Shown piece after piece: positions 44,443 to 53,034 of a stretch of DNA of 64,000 bases. Both the position numbers and the translations under genes were made by a program. The notes below the pieces were generated by a model. It was not told the DNA's origin. It searched no databases and saw only the letters and a program-made list of their open reading frames with translations. Source of the stretch: Streptomyces sp. CB03234 (lineage in GTDB: Bacteria; Actinomycetota; Actinomycetes; Streptomycetales; Streptomycetaceae); the NCBI RefSeq assembly GCF_001905885.1, contig NZ_LIYH01000001.1, positions 310,001 to 374,000 of the forward strand, in the 5' to 3' direction. Within the stretch, counting starts at the first letter, position 1, and each line of letters starts with the position of its first letter.

Positions 44443-45633
44443 ATGCACTCCCCTGACCCCCTGGACGTCCTGGTGACCGGTGTCGGCGCCGTCAGCTGCC
44501 TGGGGCTGGGCACCGACGAGCTCTGGGCCGGACTCAAGGCGGCCGACAGTCGTCCGACGCCCGTGCCCGGACTGATCGAACGGATCCCCGATGCCCTGGC
44601 TTACCAGGTGACGGGAGTGGGTTCGTGGTCGGCGGACGCCACTGAGCGGCAGGCCCGCGCTACGGAGTTTGCGCTGCATGCCGCCCGCGAAGCAGTCGCC
44701 GACGCGGGTCTGACCGACGTGGAGATCGAGGACATGGCCGTGGTGATCGGCACGGCAGGCGGTGCAACCGGGGAACGCGACGTGGACCTTGGGCGGGACA
44801 CCGGATCCAGCAGGGCGGGTGACTGGTCACCCATGTTCGCCGTCTCCTCGGTGGTGTCCGGCGAATTCGGCGCATTCGGCACCAACCTCAGCGTGAGCAA
44901 TGCCTGCGCTGCCAGCGGCTACGCCCTGACCATGGCCATGGGTATGGTGCGGCGGGGCGAGGCGGACACGGTGTTGGTCGGTGGGGCGGATGCGCTGGGC
45001 ACGGTGCCGTTGTCCAGCTTCAGCAGGCTCGGCGCCAACGACCCCAAGGTATGTCGACCGTTCGACGAGAACCGCCGCGGCACCGTGTTCGGCGAAGGCG
45101 CGGCGATGCTCGTCGTCCAGTCCGCGCGGACCGCGGGTGGCCGCCGCCGCTACGGCCGGCTACGTGGCAGCGCCTGGAGTTGCGACGCCTACCACCCCAC
45201 CGCACCGGATCCAGCCGGTGAGCAGCTGGTGCGGGTGGCGCGGGAGGCACTGCGCGAGGCTCGGATCGCACCTGAGGACATCGGTCTGGTCATCCCACAC
45301 GGCACTGGGACCGAGCAGAACGACGGGCTGGAGTCCCGCGTCCTGCGCGAGGTGCTCGAAGAGCACCTCGACACGGTGCCGCTGTTCAGCCTCAAGGCCT
45401 TCACCGGCCACAGTGCGGGTGCAGCAGCAGCGTTCGCGGCGGTCTGCGCCGCGCTGATCGCCCGGCACGGGGAGGCGCCGGCGAACGTGCCGCTCGAACA
45501 ACAAGACACCGGATGCGACGTGTGGTTGCCGCAGAACGGACCGACCTCGGTGCCTGGAGTGAACACGCTGATCAACGCCTACGGATTCGGCGGAAGCAAC
45601 TTCTCGATGGTGTTCGAAGGGGAAGCGCTGTGA
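44443..45633 (+). CDS. Beta-ketoacyl-ACP synthase (first ketosynthase)
   Basis: A 396-residue FabF/KS-alpha-type condensing enzyme with the complete triad: Cys155 (SNACAASG), His286 (PHGTGTEQND) and His323 (KAFTGHSAGAA, with Lys318). ATG 44443 follows GAGAGGGAG; an earlier GTG/ATG would add non-homologous sequence. It extends an acyl chain with malonyl-ACP. The stop overlaps the start of a cysteine-less partner, as in type II PKS KS/CLF pairs. Confidence 0.93.
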   Translation: MHSPDPLDVLVTGVGAVSCLGLGTDELWAGLKAADSRPTPVPGLIERIPDALAYQVTGVGSWSADATERQARATEFALHAAREAVADAGLTDVEIEDMAVVIGTAGGATGERDVDLGRDTGSSRAGDWSPMFAVSSVVSGEFGAFGTNLSVSNACAASGYALTMAMGMVRRGEADTVLVGGADALGTVPLSSFSRLGANDPKVCRPFDENRRGTVFGEGAAMLVVQSARTAGGRRRYGRLRGSAWSCDAYHPTAPDPAGEQLVRVAREALREARIAPEDIGLVIPHGTGTEQNDGLESRVLREVLEEHLDTVPLFSLKAFTGHSAGAAAAFAAVCAALIARHGEAPANVPLEQQDTGCDVWLPQNGPTSVPGVNTLINAYGFGGSNFSMVFEGEAL

Positions 45634-46631
45634 CAGCCCGGACCATGGTGGCTGAGGCCACCATCGCAGGTGTGGGACTCGTGGTGCCGCCCGCCGGTCT
45701 CGCGCGCGGCGCGACCTGGTTCGACTACCGTTCCCAGCTCGGCCCGCGCGGCTACAAGTACCTTCCCGATGCCTGCCAGTATCTGCTGGCCGCCGCTCGC
45801 GAGGCCACGAGCTCTCCCAATGGCGAGAACCCGACGGAACTCTTCGCCGAGGAGCGACGAGCTGCCGTGGTGGGCACGAACAGCGCCGTGGCGGCCCTGC
45901 ACGCAGAGATCGAGGAGACCGTACGGCAGGACGGGATCCGTCTGCTCAGCCCAATGACCACGCCGTTCTTCTCGGTCAACCTCGTCGCGGCGAAGCTGTC
46001 CACCGAACATGGGATCAAGGGTTTCAACCTGACGCTGACCTCGCCGCGGGTTGCCGGACTGGAAGCGCTGCACGTGGCAGCGCAGGAGCTGTCGGAAGGA
46101 CGCAGCGACGTCGCCCTCGCCGGAGCGACCGAGGCAGCCGACCCCCACTCTGGCAGCGCCACGCCCGAAGAAGGGGCAGCGCTGTTCATGCTGCGCCCTC
46201 GCGATGCCAGGGCCATGGCGGATGGTGCGCTGCTGCGGACCACGCTGTGCTTCGTGCCGCCCTCCGCACTGGACCGGACGTCCGGCCGCGAGCGCGCCGA
46301 CCGCGCGGTGCGGGACGCCCTGGAAGCGCTGCACGCCTCCGGCCTGCCCGTTTCGGGTTCGGCCTCTGTGCGGCTGGTCACCGACGGTTCGCCCGTCGCC
46401 GCCGCCGTCGAAACCACGGTGCGTGCCTGGTACGGAACCCAGGTTTCCGTGGCAACGGAGCTGCCGGAGCCACGGGCGGGGGCGTTGGCGCCGATGGAAC
46501 TGCTTGCCCGCGCGTTGCGCACGGACGGCCCCGGCACGCACGTGGTGGTCGTCGCCGGCCACCAGGGCAACGCCGCTCTCGCGCTGGTATCGGCACCAGA
46601 CACCGTGGACGAGACCGTCCCACGGACGTGA
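45630..46631 (+). CDS. Cysteine-less ketosynthase partner (chain-length-factor-like), first set
   Basis: A 333-residue thiolase-fold protein, shorter than a normal KS. It lacks the active-site Cys (the region reads LTLTSPRVAGLEAL, about 134-147) and the HGTGT motif. It starts at GTG 45630 in overlap with the KS gene. By analogy with type II PKS chain length factors it would form a heterodimer with the KS and set chain length. Its divergence from known CLFs is considerable. Confidence 0.8.
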   Translation: MTARTMVAEATIAGVGLVVPPAGLARGATWFDYRSQLGPRGYKYLPDACQYLLAAAREATSSPNGENPTELFAEERRAAVVGTNSAVAALHAEIEETVRQDGIRLLSPMTTPFFSVNLVAAKLSTEHGIKGFNLTLTSPRVAGLEALHVAAQELSEGRSDVALAGATEAADPHSGSATPEEGAALFMLRPRDARAMADGALLRTTLCFVPPSALDRTSGRERADRAVRDALEALHASGLPVSGSASVRLVTDGSPVAAAVETTVRAWYGTQVSVATELPEPRAGALAPMELLARALRTDGPGTHVVVVAGHQGNAALALVSAPDTVDETVPRT

Positions 46632-46745
46632 ACTTCTATAGACGTACGGCGCATCCGGAGTGCGCACGCCACGCACCCACAGAGAAGTGCGTACCCGTAA
46701 GACGGACCCCGAGCACGGAACACGTGCACAAACCAAGAGGTAGAA

Positions 46746-47540
46746 ATGCTGTCATCTGTCAAGGGAACGTGGTGCCTGATCCTTGGCGCCTCCAGCGGTA
46801 TGGGCAAGGCCACCGCCCTGGCCATGGCCCGCCAGGGCGCGAACATCTTCGGGGTCCACTTCAGCACAGCCGCCCACGAGGACGAAGTCAACGAGCTGGT
46901 CGCGGAGCTGCGTGACGCCGGCGTCCAGGTCTCCTTTCACAACTGCAACGCGGCCAGCGCGCAGACCCGCGCCGAGCTCGTCGCCGAAATCGCCAAGTTG
47001 ACGGGCGGGCAGGGCGTGCGAGTGTTGCTGCACTCGCTGGCCTTTGGCAGCTTGCTCCCGCTCATCCCGCAGGAGGGGCAGCCTGACGTGATCACGCAGC
47101 GCCAGATGAACATGACCGCCGACGTGATGGGGCACAGCCTTGTCTACTGGGTCCGTGACCTGTACGTGGCGGGGTTGCTCACTCAGGGCGCCAGCGTCTT
47201 TGCTCTGACCAGCCGCGGTGACGAGCACGCCATGCCGAGCTATGGTGCCGTCGCCGCCGCCAAGGCCGCGCTCGGTGCCCATGTGCGCCAACTGGCCGTG
47301 GAACTTGCTCCTGCGGGCATCTCGGTCAACGCCCTGCGAGCCGGCATGACCCCCACCCCGGCCCTGCTGCGCATCCCGGGCAGCGACGATCTCGCCCGGC
47401 GAGCCGCCGAGGGCAACCCACACGGCCGGACGACGACGCCCGAGGACGTCGCCGAGGCGATCGTGATGCTCTCCGCCAGCGACTCGTCATGGCTGACCGG
47501 CAACACCATCGCCGTGGACGGCGGCGAAGGACTCGTCTGA
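46746..47540 (+). CDS. SDR, enoyl-ACP reductase-like (FabL/FabI type)
   Basis: A 264-residue short-chain dehydrogenase. GASSGMG (14-20) binds the cofactor, and the catalytic region is SYGAVAAAKAAL with Tyr166 and Lys173, the Y-x6-K spacing of FabL enoyl reductases rather than the Y-x3-K of ketoreductases. LLHSLAFGSLLPL resembles the substrate-side segment of FabI proteins. It would saturate the growing chain, consistent with a reduced lipid. Confidence 0.8.
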   Translation: MLSSVKGTWCLILGASSGMGKATALAMARQGANIFGVHFSTAAHEDEVNELVAELRDAGVQVSFHNCNAASAQTRAELVAEIAKLTGGQGVRVLLHSLAFGSLLPLIPQEGQPDVITQRQMNMTADVMGHSLVYWVRDLYVAGLLTQGASVFALTSRGDEHAMPSYGAVAAAKAALGAHVRQLAVELAPAGISVNALRAGMTPTPALLRIPGSDDLARRAAEGNPHGRTTTPEDVAEAIVMLSASDSSWLTGNTIAVDGGEGLV

Positions 47541-47575
47541 TTCAGACGACCACACCGACACAACGGAGGAAAAAC

Positions 47576-47833
47576 ATGCCGCAGACACCGCCGGCTCTGG
47601 ACCTTGAGGACCTTCGCAGGACCATCGCCGAGGTCATCGACGTCGACGTGGACGAAGTGACCCACACCGCTGACTTCAAGGAGGACCTTGACGTCGACTC
47701 TCTCCTTGCGATGGAAATCCTGGTGACGCTGGAACGCAAGTACCAGGTGAAGGTCAATGAATCGAACCTACAGGACGTGCGATCCCTCGAGTCCGTCTTC
47801 GATCTGCTCGCCGAGAAGGTCGTGGCAGTGTGA
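47576..47833 (+). CDS. Acyl carrier protein (first set)
   Basis: An 85-residue ACP with the phosphopantetheine serine Ser42 in DVDSLLAMEI. ATG 47576 is preceded by GGAGGAAAAAC. Very acidic, four-helix pattern, and TGATG overlap with the FabG gene. It probably serves the first KS pair. Confidence 0.95.
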   Translation: MPQTPPALDLEDLRRTIAEVIDVDVDEVTHTADFKEDLDVDSLLAMEILVTLERKYQVKVNESNLQDVRSLESVFDLLAEKVVAV

Positions 47834-48597
47834 TGACCCAGGCCGACAGCAACGCCGCAAAGGACCGCAGGGTCGCGCTCGTCACCGGAGGGTCGCGCGG
47901 CATTGGTCGCGCGGTGGTGGAGCGTCTGCTCGCCGACGGGTACGACGTCAGCTACTGCTACCGCCGACGTCCGGAAGACGCAGACGTGATCGAGCGGCTC
48001 GCGGAGAAGCACGGCGGCCGCGTGTTCGAGGCTGTGGTGGACGTGACCGACGCGCAGGCCATGGCGGACTTCGTAGCCGTGAGTCAGAAGGAACTCGGCT
48101 CACTGGCTGCAGTGGTGACCAGCGCGGGCATCGTCAGTGATGCCCCGCTGGCGACCATGAGCCCCGATGCCTGGCACAGCGTCATCGACACCAACCTCAC
48201 CGGCACCTACAACGCCTGCCGGGCGGCGGTCTTCCCTCTGATCAAGCAGCAGGGCGGTGCCATCGTGAACATCTCCTCGGTGACGGGGGTGCACGGCAAC
48301 GCCACGCAGTCCAACTACGCGGCGTCGAAGGCCGGAATCATCGGCTTCACCAAGTCGCTGGCCAAGGAGGTTGCCCGGTTCGGCATCCGTGCCAATGTCG
48401 TGGCGCCCGGTCTCATCGCCACCGACATGACCGACGGCATGACTGAGAAGGCGCGGACCAAGGTGCTCCGGCAGATCCCGCTGGGTCGGGCGGGTACGGC
48501 CGCCGAGGTCGCCGATGCTGTCGCCTTCCTCGTCTCGGAGCAGTCCGCGTACATCACGGGCCAGGTGCTCCAAATCGACGGTGGCATCAGCGGCTGA
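47833..48597 (+). CDS. 3-oxoacyl-ACP reductase (FabG type)
   Basis: A 254-residue SDR ketoreductase: TGGSRGIGRAV at the N-terminus, NISSVTG, and the catalytic SNYAASKAG (Y-x3-K), ending VLQIDGGISG. ATG 47833 overlaps the ACP stop. It reduces the beta-keto group formed by the KS pair. No dehydratase gene accompanies it in the cluster. Confidence 0.93.
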   Translation: MTQADSNAAKDRRVALVTGGSRGIGRAVVERLLADGYDVSYCYRRRPEDADVIERLAEKHGGRVFEAVVDVTDAQAMADFVAVSQKELGSLAAVVTSAGIVSDAPLATMSPDAWHSVIDTNLTGTYNACRAAVFPLIKQQGGAIVNISSVTGVHGNATQSNYAASKAGIIGFTKSLAKEVARFGIRANVVAPGLIATDMTDGMTEKARTKVLRQIPLGRAGTAAEVADAVAFLVSEQSAYITGQVLQIDGGISG

Positions 48598-48640
48598 GCC
48601 GGCCGGTCGCGCCGTCGCCGGCGGCCGGAGACGGTGAGGG

Positions 48641-48664
48641 GGCTCTTCCCTCGGAGGAGGAGCC
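48641..48664. terminator. Candidate terminator between FabG and the second PlsC gene
   Basis: GGCTCTTCC and GGAGGAGCC form a 9-bp stem (one G-U/mismatch position) around a short loop, followed by TTGTT, between convergent genes. Confidence 0.45.
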
Positions 48665-48672
48665 TTGTTCCG

Positions 48673-49374
48673 TCAGGCGAGTCGGCTCTTCGCGGTATCC
48701 GCGTAGATACCGGCGTACTCCTGTCCGGTGAGTGCCCCGATCTCCTGGACGATCCGGTCGGTCACCTGCCGCCGCACCTTGCGATCGGACTCGCGGCCAT
48801 GGTGCTCGGTGAAGTGCAAGGGCTTGCCGTACCAGACGTCGAACCTGGCGACGTACAGTCGCTTGGCCCCCTTGGGATGGACCCGCTCCGTACCCAGCAC
48901 GCCGCACGGGATGACCGGCACGCCGCTGCGCAGTGCCAGCCAGGCGGTACCGGTGTTCCCCTTGTACAAGCGGCCGTCGGGCGACCGGGTGCCCTCGATG
49001 TGGATGCCCAGACCGTGTCCGTGGTCGAGGAGGCGAAGGGACGTCTCGAGACCCGTCATCGTCGTCGAACCGCTTCCGCTGTCCACCGACACCATTCCGA
49101 CGCCTCGGAAGAACAGCCCCTGGATCTTACCCTTCAGACCGGGCTGTTCCAGCCAGCCCTGCTTTCCGACGAAGTACATGCGCCGGGGCGCGAGCAGTGA
49201 GATGAAGATGGAGTCGAAGAACGAAAGATGATTAGCCGCGACAATGAACGGCCCGCTGTTGGGTATGTTGCCGACCCCTCGTACGCGAGGGCGAAGAATG
49301 ACCCTCAACGGAATGATGAAAAGCCACCTCAGTAGCGTCCACAGCATGCTCGAGACCTGTCTTCCTGTCGGCAC
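48673..49374 (-). CDS. PlsC-type acyltransferase (second copy)
   Basis: A 233-residue LPLAT-family acyltransferase with an N-terminal hydrophobic helix (LWTLLRWLFIIPLRVIL), catalytic NHLSFFDS, IEGTRSPDG and VIPCGVLGTER. It is clearly related to, but different from, the copy at 33765, and may act on a second position or different acyl donor. GTG 49374 is used; ATG 49347 is also possible. It is the only minus-strand gene between the two KS operons and diverges from ACP2. Confidence 0.9.
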   Translation of the reverse strand: MPTGRQVSSMLWTLLRWLFIIPLRVILRPRVRGVGNIPNSGPFIVAANHLSFFDSIFISLLAPRRMYFVGKQGWLEQPGLKGKIQGLFFRGVGMVSVDSGSGSTTMTGLETSLRLLDHGHGLGIHIEGTRSPDGRLYKGNTGTAWLALRSGVPVIPCGVLGTERVHPKGAKRLYVARFDVWYGKPLHFTEHHGRESDRKVRRQVTDRIVQEIGALTGQEYAGIYADTAKSRLA

Positions 49375-49580
49375 GGGAGGGGGGCTGGGGTGCCTCCCTC
49401 AAAAGCTTTCGTGGCGAATCCTGGATCTTATGGGATGCAATCACAAGACGCCTTAAGGCCGGGCAGCAGTCAGATGAAAGTCACGCTTTAGCGGATGGTT
49501 AGCGACATGCCGGTACGCTGCTTTTCGCACATTGTTCTGCCACCCGATAACTCATCGATGATTGCCAATTGGAGGCTGAC

Positions 49581-49841
49581 ATGTCCCAGACCCTGCAGGT
49601 GCAGCGTCTCGAGGAACTCCGGGAGCTTGCTGCGGCGGCCCTGGAGATTGAGCCCGAGGACCTGGGCGACGACGACCTGTTCATTGAGGAACACGACGGT
49701 GACTCGCTGCGCGCCATTGAGCTGCTGGCCCGCATCGAGAAGAAGTACAAGATCGAGATTCCGCAGTCCGAGCTGCCGAACATGACGAGCCTCACCGCCG
49801 TCTACAAGGTTGTCGCCCACGTCGCGAACTGGCAGGACTGA
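49581..49841 (+). CDS. Acyl carrier protein (second set)
   Basis: An 86-residue ACP with Ser42 in HDGDSLRAIELL. ATG 49581 has GGAGG six bases upstream; a TTG at 49569 would overlap that ribosome site. It leads the second operon, immediately before the second KS pair. The sequence differs markedly from the first ACP, which argues for separate partner specificity. Confidence 0.95.
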   Translation: MSQTLQVQRLEELRELAAAALEIEPEDLGDDDLFIEEHDGDSLRAIELLARIEKKYKIEIPQSELPNMTSLTAVYKVVAHVANWQD

Positions 49842-49845
49842 GCAC

Positions 49846-51054
49846 GTGGACCGGCGCGTTGTCATCACCGGGCTCGGACCGGTTACCAGTATCGGGATCG
49901 GGATCGCCGCCTTCGGCGCTGGGCTGCGCGCCGGGCAGAGCGGAATCTCGCCCATTTCCAGTTTTGACACCACCGGCTTCCCGCACACCATGGCGGGGGA
50001 GGTGCGGGGCTTCGAGCCCGGGTCGATCCTGAAGCGGCTCGACCCCGTTGAGTGGGGGCAGAGCAGCCTGTTCGCTGCGGCTGCCGCCCGGCTTGCCGTT
50101 GAGGACGCCGGAATCGACCCCGAGCTGATCGCCGGCCCCCGGTCCGGTGCCAGTGTGGGCACCTGCACCGGCGAAGCCCTCAGCGTCCAGCACTTGACGG
50201 AGGACTGGGTACGAGACGGCTTCGACGACCTGTCCGGCGCGGAGTTCGCTCTGATCCCGGCGTCTCGTATCGGCGCGGCCGTCAACCGTGAGCTCGGTTT
50301 CACTGGCGACGCCATGATGCTTTCGGCTGCCTGTTCGGCGAGCAACTACACCATCGGTAACGCCTACGACATGATCGCGGGCGGCGAGCTCGACTACGTG
50401 ATCGCGGGCGGCGCGGACTCCATCGTGCGGTGGGGCCACGCGGGCTTCTACCGCTGCGGGCTGATGGCGCAGAATGCCTGCTCCCCCTTCGACCGGGACC
50501 GCACCGGAGTGCTGGCCGGTGAGGGAGCGGCAGCGCTGTTCTTGGAGACCCTGGACTCGGCGCGGGAGCGCGGCGCCAGGATCTACGCCGAAGTGCTCGG
50601 CTACGGCCTCAGCTGCGATGCCCGTCACCCAGTGGCACCGGACGCCGAGGGCATCGCCCGCTGCATCCGCCGTGCACACGATAACGCCGGGATCTCCCCG
50701 TCCGACGTGGACTACATCTGTGCCCATGGCACGGGAACTCCGGCCAACGACCTCACGGAGACCCACGCGGTGCGGGATGTGTTCGGCGCGACCCCGCCGC
50801 CGATGAGCTCCATCAAGTCGATGCTGGGCCACACCATGGGCGCGGCAAGTGGTCTCGGTGCCATCGCGTCCGTACTCGGCATCAAGGAAGGGTTCATGCC
50901 CCCCACCATCAACTACAGCACCCCTGACCCGAAGCTGGGGGGCATCGACCCGGTGCCGAACACCGCGCGCCCCGCCCAGCTGCGAATCGTGCAGAACAAC
51001 GGGTTTGCATTCGGCGGAAACAACGCGGTTACCGTGTTCGGAGAGGTCACCTGA
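49846..51054 (+). CDS. Beta-ketoacyl-ACP synthase (second ketosynthase)
   Basis: A 402-residue condensing enzyme with the full triad Cys163 (SAACSASN), His294 (HGTGTPAND) and His329 (IKSMLGHTMGAASG, Lys324). GTG 49846 lies 4 bp after the ACP2 stop. It is closer to classic FabF/KS-alpha than the first KS. TGATG overlap with the following cysteine-less partner. Confidence 0.94.
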   Translation: MDRRVVITGLGPVTSIGIGIAAFGAGLRAGQSGISPISSFDTTGFPHTMAGEVRGFEPGSILKRLDPVEWGQSSLFAAAAARLAVEDAGIDPELIAGPRSGASVGTCTGEALSVQHLTEDWVRDGFDDLSGAEFALIPASRIGAAVNRELGFTGDAMMLSAACSASNYTIGNAYDMIAGGELDYVIAGGADSIVRWGHAGFYRCGLMAQNACSPFDRDRTGVLAGEGAAALFLETLDSARERGARIYAEVLGYGLSCDARHPVAPDAEGIARCIRRAHDNAGISPSDVDYICAHGTGTPANDLTETHAVRDVFGATPPPMSSIKSMLGHTMGAASGLGAIASVLGIKEGFMPPTINYSTPDPKLGGIDPVPNTARPAQLRIVQNNGFAFGGNNAVTVFGEVT

Positions 51055-52181
51055 TGCCGACCACACTCGCTGTCACGGGCTGGGGAGTTCTGTCCCCCTT
51101 GGGGGCAGGCGCGGACGAGTTCACCCGCGCCGTGGCCGATCGTAAGAGTGGGCTTGCCGATGTGAGCGGAATGTTCGATGAGCCGCTGCCGCAGCCGACG
51201 GCCCATGCGATCGCGGACTTCGACGTACGGGACCACCTGGGCCGGAAGCGGACCGGCAGCCTGGACCGCAGCACTGCGTTCGCCGTGACGGCGTCCGGTC
51301 TGGCGCTGGCCGACGCGGGCCTCGTCGTGGACGAGGGCAACCGCGACGAGGTCGGCGTGGTGCTGGGCACCACGTTGGGCAGCCTCCGCGCAACTGCAGA
51401 GTTTGACCGGGAGACGCTGGTCAACGATCGCCCGTACATGGTGGAGCCGCTGCTCTTCCCCAACGCTGTGATGAACTGCGCGGCCAGCCGGTGCGCCATC
51501 TGGCACCACCTGACAGGAGTCAATTGCACCATCCCGGCAGGGGAGTTGGCAGCCGTGTCGGTACTTCGCTATGGCCGCACCCTGATCGGCCGAGGCCACG
51601 CCGACACCCTGTTGCTCGGCGCGACCGAGGAGTTCAGCGCGCACCGCGCCTGGGGAGACCACTACGTGCACTCCGATGACCCGTCCCGGGCTCCGCTCGG
51701 CGAGGCGGCAGTGGTGCTGGTCGCCGAGGATGCGGCAGCTGCCAGGGCGGCTGGCAGGCCGATGGATGCGGAGATCCTGTCCGCCGAGTTCGGCCAGTAC
51801 GAACCGGACGGCCCCGGTCCCGCGACGGGCTTGGCCGAGCGGATCCGGGCCGCACTGAGCGGGGCAGGTGTCACCCCGGACCAGGTCACGGTTGCATCGA
51901 CCAGCGAGGGCGGCATCGCCCGCCTGGATGAAATTGAACAAGCCGCCCTCCAGGATGTGTTCGGCCTCGGCAGCCCTCAGAGACTGCGGGCAAAGGAGTT
52001 CGCCGGGGAATGCGGAGGCGCCTCCGGCATGGTTCAAATCGCTGCCGTTCTTGCCCGGCACCGCGCCGACTCGCAGCACGACGGCGAGGTGTCCCTGGTG
52101 ACGTCTGTTTCGCCGGACGGAGCGGTCGGCGCGGTGGTACTGCGTGGCTGGAGCAGGAAGGGAAGCAACGGTGGCAAGTAA
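51054..52181 (+). CDS. Cysteine-less ketosynthase partner (chain-length-factor-like), second set
   Basis: A 375-residue KS homologue in which the nucleophile region reads NCTIPAGELAAV: the Cys of the ACxSG motif is replaced, and the HGTGT motif is absent. This is the pattern of chain length factors. It overlaps the KS gene before it, as in canonical type II PKS operons, and the hydrolase gene after it by 11 bp. Confidence 0.88.
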   Translation: MPTTLAVTGWGVLSPLGAGADEFTRAVADRKSGLADVSGMFDEPLPQPTAHAIADFDVRDHLGRKRTGSLDRSTAFAVTASGLALADAGLVVDEGNRDEVGVVLGTTLGSLRATAEFDRETLVNDRPYMVEPLLFPNAVMNCAASRCAIWHHLTGVNCTIPAGELAAVSVLRYGRTLIGRGHADTLLLGATEEFSAHRAWGDHYVHSDDPSRAPLGEAAVVLVAEDAAAARAAGRPMDAEILSAEFGQYEPDGPGPATGLAERIRAALSGAGVTPDQVTVASTSEGGIARLDEIEQAALQDVFGLGSPQRLRAKEFAGECGGASGMVQIAAVLARHRADSQHDGEVSLVTSVSPDGAVGAVVLRGWSRKGSNGGK

Positions 52182-53034
52182 GCGCACGCCTCCGCAAGAC
52201 GCCTCAGAGGCGGCCGCCAGGGAGGTGGGCGCGCATCGGGCGGGGGTCCGCGTCTTGGCCGACGGTAAGGGACCGCTGGTGGTCGCGGTGCACGGGGCCG
52301 AGGGTGGTTGGCGTGAGTGGCAGCCGCTGGCTCGGGAGTTGGCAGCCCGGGATTACCGGGTGGTCGCTCTTGACCTGCCGTGGCGCGCCGGCAACGACTA
52401 CGGCTGGTGTGCCGCAGGGACGCCCGGAACGTGGCTGCGCGACGCTGTAGAGCTGCTCGACGCGCCCGTTCACTCGCTGCTCGGCCACTCGCTGGGCGCG
52501 AACGCGGTCTTGGAGCTGTTGTGCACACCGGACGTACCGGTCCCGGCGATGGCCATGCTGTTCGCCCCGTTCTACCGCCCGGCCGAGGACACGGTGGATG
52601 ACGCGTTGGAGAGGGAGTTCAACGTGGCGTTCCGGTTCGCGGTCGCCGACGGCATCCGCATCTCCCTCGGCACCCGCTATGACGGCATGGACGAGACCCT
52701 CTTCGAGTCGATCGTGGATACCGCGCTCGGCCGGATCGGTCCGGCAGGTATCCACGCGCTGTACCTGCGGTTCGCTGCCACCGGCACCTTCCCCGTGTCC
52801 GCGGTGCGCACGCCGACCCGGGTGCTGGTCGGCGTGAACGACCCAGCGCTCATCGCGCGACGGAGGACGGCACTGTCCCTGGCGATGCCGGCAGCGGTGG
52901 TGTCGCACCACCCCGGCTACGGCCACTGCTTCCACGTCAGCCACGCGGCTGAGGTGGCAGCCGAGTTCACCGATTTCCTGGCCGGCGCAGTGGCCGGCTC
53001 CGGCACCCTTGCCGGTTCACGGAGGAGTGCATGA
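52171..53034 (+). CDS. Alpha/beta hydrolase (possible thioesterase)
   Basis: A 287-residue alpha/beta hydrolase with nucleophile elbow GHSLGAN and late His in HPGYGHCFHVSH. GTG 52171 has GGAAGGGAA upstream and lies inside the end of the previous gene. It may release the acyl chain from ACP or transfer it, since no separate thioesterase is present. Confidence 0.85.
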   Translation: MASKRTPPQDASEAAAREVGAHRAGVRVLADGKGPLVVAVHGAEGGWREWQPLARELAARDYRVVALDLPWRAGNDYGWCAAGTPGTWLRDAVELLDAPVHSLLGHSLGANAVLELLCTPDVPVPAMAMLFAPFYRPAEDTVDDALEREFNVAFRFAVADGIRISLGTRYDGMDETLFESIVDTALGRIGPAGIHALYLRFAATGTFPVSAVRTPTRVLVGVNDPALIARRRTALSLAMPAAVVSHHPGYGHCFHVSHAAEVAAEFTDFLAGAVAGSGTLAGSRRSA

